DNA of 63,494 nucleotides from Azohydromonas caseinilytica (lineage in GTDB: Bacteria; Pseudomonadota; Gammaproteobacteria; Burkholderiales; Burkholderiaceae_C): the NCBI RefSeq assembly GCF_012927045.1, contig NZ_JABBFW010000031.1, positions 1 to 63,494 on the forward strand. Direction: 5' to 3'. The position numbers and the translations under genes are program-made. Of this stretch, positions 57,712 through 63,494 are shown one piece after another. The number at the start of each line of letters is the position of its first letter. Positions within the stretch are counted from its first letter, which is position 1. Under the pieces are notes generated by a model, which was not told where the DNA came from, made no database searches, and worked only from the letters and a program-made list of their open reading frames with translations.

Positions 57712-58977
57712 TCACAGCCGCGCCAGCATCTCCTTGGTCACCAGCGTGATGCCCTGGTCGGTGCGGTAGAAGCGCCGCGCATCCTCGGCCGGGTCCTCGC
57801 CGATGACCAGGCCCTCGGGCAGCACGCAGCCCCGGTCGATCACCACGCGGTTCAGGCGTACGTCGCGGCCCAGCCGCACGTAGGGCAGCAGCACGCTGCG
57901 CTCGGCCTGCGCGCCGGTGTCCAGGTGCACGCTGGAGAACAGCACCGAGCGCGTCACGCGCCCGGCGACGATGCAGCCGCCCGACACCAGCGAGTCGGTG
58001 GCGCTGCCGCAGTTCGGGCGGCCCTCGCCGATGAACTTGGCCGGCGGCAGCTGCGGCTGGAAGGTCAGGATGGGCCAGCGCTGGTCGTAGAGGTCGAGCT
58101 GCGGGCGCGCGACGGTGAGGTCGATGTTGGCGTCCCAGTAGGCGTCGATGGTGCCCACGTCGCGCCAGTAGGGTTCGCCGCCGCTGCCCACCACGCCGCT
58201 GCGGCTGAAGGGATGCGCCATCACCACGCCCTCGCGCACCGCGCGCGGGATGATGTCGTGGCCGAAGTCGTGCGAGGAGCCCGCGTCGGCCACGTCGCGC
58301 GCCAGCTCGCGGAACAGGTAGTCGCGGTTGAAGATGTAGATGCCCATGCTCGCCAGCGCTGTCTGCGGCTGCCCGGGCATGGGCGGCGGGTCCTTGGGCT
58401 TCTCGACGAAGTCGGTGACGCGCCAGGAGGCGTCCACCGCCATCACGCCGAAGGCGCTGGCGTCGGCGCGCGGCACCTCGATGCAGCCCACGGTGCATTC
58501 CGCGCCGCTGGCCACGTGGTCGGCCAGCATCACGGCGTAGTTCATGCGGTAGACATGGTCGCCGGCCAGCACCACCACGTACTCCGCGCCGTAGCTGTCG
58601 ATGATGTCCTCGTTCTGGTAGACGGCGTCGGCCGTGCCGCGGTACCAGTTTTCCTCGTCGATGCGCTGCTGCGCCGGCAGCAGGTCCACGAACTCGTGCA
58701 TCTCCGCCTTCAGGAAGGCCCAGCCGCGCTGCAGATGCCGCAGCAGGCTGTGGCTCTTGTACTGCGTGATGACGCCGATGCGGCGGATGCCCGAGTTCAT
58801 GCAGTTGGACAGGGCGAAATCGATGATCCGGAACTTGCCGCCGAAATACACCGCGGGCTTGGCGCGCCGGTCGGTGAGCTGCTTGAGCCGCGTGCCGCGT
58901 CCGCCGGCCAGCACCAGCGCCACCGCGCGCTTGGGCAATTCCAGAGTCCGTGCAAGATCGTTTGCCGCCATTGGCAT
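57712..58977 (-). CDS. glgC: Glucose-1-phosphate adenylyltransferase
   Basis: A 421-residue enzyme making ADP-glucose, the first step of glycogen synthesis. The nucleotidyltransferase domain starts [41 protein letters not shown], with [14 protein letters not shown] and [14 protein letters not shown] following, [20 protein letters not shown] around residue 285, then a left-handed beta-helix with [19 protein letters not shown]. Allosteric and active-site segments are intact. ATG 58977 (MPMAAND) or 58971 (MAAND, GGGGA upstream) are both possible. Transcription is toward phaC; glgA and glgB are not in the window. Confidence 0.94.
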   Translation of the reverse strand: MPMAANDLARTLELPKRAVALVLAGGRGTRLKQLTDRRAKPAVYFGGKFRIIDFALSNCMNSGIRRIGVITQYKSHSLLRHLQRGWAFLKAEMHEFVDLLPAQQRIDEENWYRGTADAVYQNEDIIDSYGAEYVVVLAGDHVYRMNYAVMLADHVASGAECTVGCIEVPRADASAFGVMAVDASWRVTDFVEKPKDPPPMPGQPQTALASMGIYIFNRDYLFRELARDVADAGSSHDFGHDIIPRAVREGVVMAHPFSRSGVVGSGGEPYWRDVGTIDAYWDANIDLTVARPQLDLYDQRWPILTFQPQLPPAKFIGEGRPNCGSATDSLVSGGCIVAGRVTRSVLFSSVHLDTGAQAERSVLLPYVRLGRDVRLNRVVIDRGCVLPEGLVIGEDPAEDARRFYRTDQGITLVTKEMLARL

Positions 58978-59063
58978 CCCCGGTTTGTGATTGACACATC
59001 TGGCAATCGATGTGCCGTGGCGCACCCGGGATATGCCCGCAGGCGCTGCGGCGCGGCGGCCAT

Positions 59064-59086
59064 GAAAAAGGGCGCCCGCGGCGCCC
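59064..59086 (-). terminator. Rho-independent terminator after ccoG
   Basis: On the minus strand, GGGCGCC and GGCGCCC arms (59080-59086, 59070-59076) around GCG are followed by CTTTTTC. It lies 35 bases past the ccoG stop and separates ccoG from glgC. Confidence 0.8.
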
Positions 59087-59120
59087 CTGGTGGAAGGCCC
59101 GGCGCGGGCCGGTCGCGGCC

Positions 59121-60569
59121 TCAGCGCGGCAGCACGAAGGTGGATTTCTCGTGCAGGCTGCGTGCGGCCGCGTCGGCCGTGGCCTGGCGCTCGATGGTGA
59201 ACTCGATCTCGTGCGCGCCCGGCGCGGTGGAGGCCGCGGTCTCGGGCGGCACGCGCAGCGCCAGCGTCACCCAGTGCGCCTCGGCCGGGCCGAGCGTGAC
59301 GTCCACGGGCTCGGCCTGCTGCAGCCCCGGCAGGCCCTCGGCCGTCACCTGGTAGCGCTGTGGTGCCTCGGTGGCGTTCATGATCTGCAGCCGATAGACG
59401 TTCTCGACGAAGCCGCCCTCGACCTGGCGCGCCAGCGTCGAGCGGTCGCGCACCACGTCCACCTTGAAGGGCGTGCGCAGGGCGATGCTGGTGCCCACGC
59501 CGATGCAGATCGCGACGAGGATGCCGGTGTAGAGCAGCACGCGCGGGCGCAGCACGCGCCGCATCACCGCGCCGCGCGAGAGGTGCTGCTGCAGCCCGTT
59601 CTGGGTGTCGTAGCGCACCAGGCCGCGCGCATAGCCCATCTTGTCCATCACCTCGTTGCACACGTCCACGCAGGCGGCGCAGCCGATGCACTCGTACTGC
59701 AGGCCCTTGCGGATGTCGATGCCGGTGGGGCACACCTGCACGCACAGCGTGCAGTCCACGCACGAGCCCAGGCCCAGCTGGGCCGGGTCGGCCTTCCTGG
59801 AGCGCGAGCCGCGCGGCTCGCCGCGCTCGGCGTCGTAGCTGATGATCAGCGTGTCCTTGTCGAACATCGCGCTCTGGAAGCGGGCGTAGGGGCACATGTA
59901 CTTGCACACCTGCTCGCGCATGAAGCCCGCGTTGCCCCAGGTGGCGAAGCCGTAGAACAGCACCCAGAAGGTTTCCCAGGGGCCGGTGGACAGGCTCATC
60001 ACCGCGCCCGCCAGCGTCTTGATGGGCGTGAAGTAGCCCACGAAGGTGAAGCCGGTCCACAGCGCGATGGCGATCCACGCCGCCTGCTTGCCGCCCTTGC
60101 GCAGCAGCTTCCCGGCGCTCCAGGGTGCCTTGTCGAGCTTTATGCGCGCGGCGCGGTCGCCTTCGATCTTGCGCTCCACCCACATGAAGATCTCGGTGTA
60201 GACGGTCTGCGGGCAGGCGTAGCCGCACCACAGCCGCCCCGCCACGGCCGTGAACAGGAACAGCCCGTAGGCCGAGACCAGCAGCAGCGCCGTGAGGTAG
60301 ATGAAGTCCTGCGGGTAGAACACCAGCCCGAAGATGTAGAAGCGCCGCGCGCCCAGGTCGAACAGCACCGCCTGGCGGCCGTTCCACACCAGCCAGGGCA
60401 GGCCGTAGAAGACCAGCTGCGTCAGCCACACGATGGCCCAGCGCCACTTGACGAAATGGCCGCTGACCGAGCGCGGGTAGATCTTCTCGCGCGCCTTGTA
60501 CAGCCAGACGACCTGAGCCGTGTCGTCCGTGGACGGGGCCGCTGCGGAATTGGAGGAGGCGGTGTTCAT
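59121..60569 (-). CDS. ccoG: Cytochrome c oxidase accessory protein CcoG (FixG/RdxA family)
   Basis: A 482-residue membrane iron-sulfur protein needed for cbb3 oxidase copper delivery; RdxA relatives reduce Cu(II). About five hydrophobic segments are seen, with a [19 protein letters not shown] motif (about 120), [20 protein letters not shown], two 4Fe-4S clusters [16 protein letters not shown] and [14 protein letters not shown], then a helix and an Ig-like FixG C-domain. Length and Cys are normal. An FNR-type box is 123-136 bases upstream. ccoNOP and ccoHIS are not in the window. A terminator follows. Confidence 0.95.
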   Translation of the reverse strand: MNTASSNSAAAPSTDDTAQVVWLYKAREKIYPRSVSGHFVKWRWAIVWLTQLVFYGLPWLVWNGRQAVLFDLGARRFYIFGLVFYPQDFIYLTALLLVSAYGLFLFTAVAGRLWCGYACPQTVYTEIFMWVERKIEGDRAARIKLDKAPWSAGKLLRKGGKQAAWIAIALWTGFTFVGYFTPIKTLAGAVMSLSTGPWETFWVLFYGFATWGNAGFMREQVCKYMCPYARFQSAMFDKDTLIISYDAERGEPRGSRSRKADPAQLGLGSCVDCTLCVQVCPTGIDIRKGLQYECIGCAACVDVCNEVMDKMGYARGLVRYDTQNGLQQHLSRGAVMRRVLRPRVLLYTGILVAICIGVGTSIALRTPFKVDVVRDRSTLARQVEGGFVENVYRLQIMNATEAPQRYQVTAEGLPGLQQAEPVDVTLGPAEAHWVTLALRVPPETAASTAPGAHEIEFTIERQATADAAARSLHEKSTFVLPR

Positions 60570-60691
60570 GAGGAATGCGGTCGGGTTGACTGCGTGACCA
60601 TTGAAGGGCTGCCGCGCTACCCACGGCGCACCGGCGCCGGCCGGCGCGAAACCTTCTGCCTTGAAGTCTGCGCCGGCGCGGCGTGGGCGCC

Positions 60692-60705
60692 TTGAGCGAC
60701 GTCAA
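60692..60705 (-). promoter_or_regulatory. FNR-type box upstream of ccoG
   Basis: TTGAGCGACGTCAA fits TTGA-N6-TCAA. On the minus strand CAGACT follows after 21 bases as a poor -10, close to class II spacing (center about -41). cbb3-assembly genes are known FNR/ANR targets. Confidence 0.6.
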
Positions 60706-60834
60706 GAGAAGGCGGGGATCGCGGTCGTTCTCTTCCTCTCAAGTTCCGTGCCGCGCCCGGCCTGCCAGGAATCTCATGTGTCGGCAGCCACTTGGCAGTG
60801 AGGACGCGGCCCGGGCTGCCAGGGGGGCGGGGTG

Positions 60835-60854
60835 GGCTGCCATGCGTGGCAGCC
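60835..60854. terminator. Hairpin within octamer cluster
   Basis: GGCTGCCA (60835-60842) and TGGCAGCC (60847-60854) around TGCG form a perfect stem. It could end the upstream minus-strand gene (60922) or be a protein site; no U-run follows. Confidence 0.35.
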
Positions 60855-60921
60855 GCTGGCAGCCGGGCCGGCCGCGGTCGCGGGCCTCCCGGCCGGCGAC
60901 CGCCCCACGGCGCAGGCTGCC

Positions 60922-61164
60922 TCAGGCGGTGGCGTGCTCCAGCCAGCCCTCGACGCGGCCGCGACTGGGCACGCTGCCGGCGTGCACCAGGCGGCCGTTG
61001 ACGACGATGCCCGGCGTGCTCATCACGCCGTAGCCGATGAGGGCATTGAAGTCCTTCTCCATCTGCAGCGCGATGGGAATGTTCATCTCGCGCGCAACCT
61101 CGTCGATGAGGGCCAGCGTGGCGGCGCATTTGGCACATCCGGTGCCCAGTACCTTGATATCCAT
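60922..61164 (-). CDS. Small thioredoxin-fold redox protein (CXXC)
   Basis: An 80-residue single-domain protein of the thioredoxin_3/redox-active disulfide 2 type. The active site is CAKC in MDIKVLGTGCAKCAATLALI, with a cis-Pro-like STPGIVVNG around residue 50. A role in thiol or metal transfer is likely but the partner is unknown. AAGGAA precedes the ATG. It is upstream of ccoG on the same strand, so joint function with cbb3 or copper handling is possible. Confidence 0.85.
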   Translation of the reverse strand: MDIKVLGTGCAKCAATLALIDEVAREMNIPIALQMEKDFNALIGYGVMSTPGIVVNGRLVHAGSVPSRGRVEGWLEHATA

Positions 61165-61589
61165 GTGCGTTCCTTGCTCGTGGCTTGGTGGAGCGTCCGC
61201 CGGACAGGGACGACCAGCCGCGCCAGCCATGGACCGGGCATGGCAGGGCTGTGGGCCGCGTGCAAGCAGGCCTTGGGGTCGGACCCGCACCGGCACGTCG
61301 TCGTCGATGTGGTGGATCGGACGGCAGCGGGAGCATGGCTGGTCCGGGGGGCGCCGGACACTGAGGGAAATCAACCCGCGTTGAAAGCTGCGTGTAAGCG
61401 AGGGGAGGGCTCCCAACCGATGGCACTGGCCGCGGGCCGGCGTTGATCTGCGTCATGGCCGGTCACCGCCGGCCTCCCAAGATTCAAGGCCGCTGGCCCG
61501 GGCCCGTCGCGGCGAGGCGGCGCCAGGCGGCGCTGATGATGGAGTGAGTGCCGGCGCCCGGCGCATCGGCGCGCGTGCACACTGCGCCC
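61165..61589. other. Divergent gap between the thioredoxin-like and HAD genes
   Basis: 425 bases with no convincing gene and no clear regulatory palindrome. It must hold both divergent promoters. Confidence 0.4.
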
Positions 61590-62213
61590 ATGTCCTATCA
61601 GCTTTTCATTTTCGATTTCGACGGCACCCTGGCCGACTCCTTTCCGTTCTTCGTTGAGGTGTTCAACGATCTGGCGCGCAAGCATGGTTTCCGCTGCATC
61701 GAGGCGCAGGAGGTGCAGGCCTTGCGCGAGCACGGCGCGCGCGAGGTCATGAAGCGCGTGGGCATGCCCGCCTGGAAGCTGCCCATGGTCAGCGCCAGCT
61801 TCATCGGGCTGATGAAGGCGCAGACCCGGCGCATCCCACTGTTCGAAGGCATGGAGGCGGTGCTGCGCCAGCTCGCGGGCGCCGGGGTCAAGCTGGCCGT
61901 CGTCAGCTCCAACGCCGAGGACAACGTGCGCGCGGTGCTGGGCCCGGAGCTCGCGGGGCTGATCGCGCATTACGAGTGCGGCATGTCGATCTTCGGCAAG
62001 GCCTCGCGCATCCGGCGCGTGCTGGCCGCCACCGGCACGCCGGCGGCACGGGCGCTGTGCGTGGGCGACCAGGTCACGGACCTGGAGGCCTCGCGGGCCG
62101 AGGGCGTGCCCTTCGCCGCCGTGGCCTGGGGCTACGGCACGCCGCAGTCGCTGGCGGCACACAAGCCGCAGTGGCTGCTCAACGACGTGCGGGAGCTGGT
62201 CCGGCTGGCGTGA
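61590..62213 (+). CDS. HAD-family phosphatase (phosphoglycolate phosphatase-like)
   Basis: A 207-residue hydrolase: DxD motif DFDGTLADS at residues 8-16, cap domain (about 20-90), Ser motif VVSSNAED and a GDQVTDLEASRAEGV motif near residue 155 for the Mg2+ site, then SLAAHKPQWLLNDVRELV. All four HAD motifs are present. The Gph-like family acts on small phosphate esters; the true substrate is unknown. It stands alone, convergent with the PhzF gene. SD is weak at this ATG. Confidence 0.87.
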   Translation: MSYQLFIFDFDGTLADSFPFFVEVFNDLARKHGFRCIEAQEVQALREHGAREVMKRVGMPAWKLPMVSASFIGLMKAQTRRIPLFEGMEAVLRQLAGAGVKLAVVSSNAEDNVRAVLGPELAGLIAHYECGMSIFGKASRIRRVLAATGTPAARALCVGDQVTDLEASRAEGVPFAAVAWGYGTPQSLAAHKPQWLLNDVRELVRLA

Positions 62214-62256
62214 TCGCTGCGCGGACCGGCCCCGCCTGGCACGAGCCGCGTGTTCA

Positions 62257-63096
62257 TCAAAGCCGCACCGTGCCGTCGATGCAGGTGACCGATGCGCCGC
62301 CGACCCAGATCGTGCCCCGGGCATCGCGCTGCACCTGCACGCGGCCGGCGCGGCCCAGCGCCGTACCCTGGCTGGCGATGTAGCGCTCCGGCGCCAGTCC
62401 GCTGCCGATGAGCCATTGCGCCAGCGCGGCATTGAGGCTGCCGGTGACCGGGTCCTCGGCCAGGCCGTTGTGGCCGGGGAAGAAGGCCCGCACCTCGAAG
62501 GCGCAGTCGTTGCCGGCGGCATGCGGGCCCACGACGCCGATGTCCAGCCCGGCCAGCACCGCCGCGTCGGGCCGCAGTGCCAGCACCTGCTGAGCCGAGC
62601 GCAGCATCACGGCACGCCAGCCGGGGCCGTTGTCGCACCAGGCATGGCTGAGCACCTCCTCGCGCGCGATACCCAGGCCCTGCGCGATCAGCGCCACGTC
62701 GGCCTCGTCCAGCGGGCCGCTGCGGCGCAGGGGGGGTGCGGCAAAAGCCAGTTGGTGGCCGTCGCGGCGGATCGGGATCAGGCCCGCGGCGCATTCCTGC
62801 ACGATGTGCTCGCTTCGGGGCTGGCCGCCCGCTTCCAGCCAGGCGTGGCAGCTGCCCAGCGTCGGATGGCCGGCAAAGGGCAGTTCGCGCCCCGGGCAGA
62901 AGATGCGCACGCGGTAATCGGCGCCGGGCTGCGTCGGCGGCAGCAGGAAGGTGGCCTCGGAGAGGTTGGTCCAATCGGCGAAGCGCTGCATCGCCGTGCC
63001 GTCGAGCCCGCTGCTGTCCAGGACCACGGCCAGCGGGTTGCCCCGGTAGGGCTGATCGGTGAACACGTCGACTTGCTTGTAGGGCCGTGGCGGCAT
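62257..63096 (-). CDS. PhzF-family isomerase
   Basis: A 279-residue protein of diaminopimelate epimerase fold. The start is MPPRPYKQVDVFTDQPYRGNPLAVVLDSSGLDG; WTNLSEATFLLPP holds the conserved Glu, and GREL(P)FAGHPTLGSCHAWLEAGG and DPVTGSLNAALAQWL follow. The FAGHPT and DPVTGS blocks are diagnostic. PhzF itself makes phenazine precursors; most bacterial family members have unknown substrates. AAAGGA precedes the ATG. No phz genes nearby, so a phenazine role is not supported. Confidence 0.9.
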   Translation of the reverse strand: MPPRPYKQVDVFTDQPYRGNPLAVVLDSSGLDGTAMQRFADWTNLSEATFLLPPTQPGADYRVRIFCPGRELPFAGHPTLGSCHAWLEAGGQPRSEHIVQECAAGLIPIRRDGHQLAFAAPPLRRSGPLDEADVALIAQGLGIAREEVLSHAWCDNGPGWRAVMLRSAQQVLALRPDAAVLAGLDIGVVGPHAAGNDCAFEVRAFFPGHNGLAEDPVTGSLNAALAQWLIGSGLAPERYIASQGTALGRAGRVQVQRDARGTIWVGGASVTCIDGTVRL

Positions 63097-63494
63097 GGTC
63101 TTGTCCTTTCTTATGCATGGACCCGCGGGGAACAGCGGCCAGTGAGGGCGCCGCGGCACGGGCAGGAACCTGCGGTGCGCGATAGCGTGGGCGCAGTCCG
63201 GTTTGGTTGATTGGAGCTTGGCGCAGCGGCGGCGCGGGTGCGCTGCCTCTGAAGCTTTTGTCCATCCCCCTCTTGCGGACCACCCCCGACTTGTGTACAG
63301 TCACGCCCCTCGCAACGAACTTTCGCTGCTTTGCTGGAAACGCAAGGAGAGTGGAAAGGGAGTTTGGAGCAAAGCGCTCTTGGAATATCGGTCTCAGGCC
63401 TCATGGGGTTCGGGCCGGGTTTCGTGGAGTTTTGCCGGGTGCCGTGCGTGGAGTTGACGCGGCATTGGCAGCGAGGCCGGGAAATCCCCCGCGA
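63097..63494. other. Right end: no convincing gene
   Basis: About 400 bases upstream of the PhzF gene. It contains a good sigma-70-type plus-strand promoter (next entry). Short frames lack an SD or family match. The transcript's gene probably lies beyond the window. Confidence 0.4.
63273..63301 (+). promoter_or_regulatory. Sigma-70-like promoter near window end
   Basis: TTGCGG (63273-63278), exact 17-base spacer, TACAGT (63296-63301). It reads rightward out of the window. Confidence 0.6.

Larger units (their letters stand above)
60570..60921. other. Regulatory gap upstream of ccoG
   Basis: No gene seen in 352 bases. It holds the FNR-type box at 60692 and a cluster of GGCTGCCA/TGGCAGCC octamers at 60783-60864, including a perfect 8-base hairpin at 60835-60854 that may be the 3' end of the thioredoxin-like transcript. 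Confidence 0.5.

Noticed and set aside
57492-57749. Short plus-strand frames in the phaC-glgC gap
   Set aside because: They run through a hairpin and into glgC; no codon bias or SD.
62257-63096. Phenazine biosynthesis from the PhzF protein
   Set aside because: No other phz genes; PhzF-family proteins have many unrelated roles.
63203-63457. An 84-codon plus-strand frame at the right end
   Set aside because: No SD, no family match; it overlaps the TTGCGG/TACAGT promoter.

Overview
The window is very GC-rich and densely coded. Gene content and arrangement (class I PHA synthase, CcoG, a MaoC-phosphate acetyltransferase fusion next to acetate kinase, a MalQ-TreY fusion, several HAF-repeat/PEP-CTERM proteins, FNR-type boxes) suggest a chromosome of a Burkholderiales betaproteobacterium, perhaps Comamonadaceae or a relative. 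This is inferred from gene families and codon bias; there is no rRNA to confirm it. I saw no tRNA, rRNA, CRISPR array, IS element or prophage.

Layout. (1) 1-12.5 kb: a degenerate RelA/SpoT HD-like protein, then a copper/heavy-metal resistance region. It holds a Cu-type P-ATPase with YHS domain and His-rich tail, a DUF2933 membrane protein, a Met-rich lipoprotein, His-rich secreted proteins, a CopZ-like chaperone and a six-gene HME-RND efflux operon. The intergenic region at 4.83-4.97 kb carries a CueR-type spacer/dyad and a perfect FNR box. (2) 12.6-25.3 kb: a GFA-family protein, two HAF-repeat/PEP-CTERM proteins flanking a tandem pair of M14 metallopeptidase lipoproteins duplicated together with their upstream regions, alpha/beta hydrolases, a PanE-like reductase and an HNH protein. 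(3) 25.3-29.6 kb: ybdD-cstA, then a two-gene AAA ATPase + DUF4276 (Toprim-like) islet of visibly lower GC, the best candidate defence module. (4) 29.8-34.5 kb: a GH100 enzyme and a PepSY/two-component cluster. (5) 34.6-41.5 kb: a decayed PEP-CTERM gene, a lipoprotein, then a regulatory cluster: Crp/Fnr-like regulator, NarL-like regulator, OFA-type MFS carrier, NarX-like kinase and a 90-residue protein of unknown function. Two promoters in this cluster share three motifs at identical spacing.

(6) 41.6-63.5 kb: storage and central metabolism. malQ-treY, treZ and glgX (with glgC further on) handle glycogen and trehalose; ackA, the MaoC-Pta fusion, fabI and phaC handle acetyl-CoA, acyl chains and PHA. 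ccoG (cbb3 oxidase assembly) has an FNR-type box, followed by a small CXXC redox protein, a HAD phosphatase and a PhzF-family protein.

Taken together, redox and oxygen signalling (FNR/CRP-type boxes at 4.88, 36.60, 41.14, 57.42 and 60.69 kb) is a recurring theme linking copper handling, carbon storage and cbb3 assembly. That link is inferred from motifs only. Start codons were chosen from Shine-Dalgarno (SD) sequences, signal peptides and stop/start overlaps; weak choices are stated.
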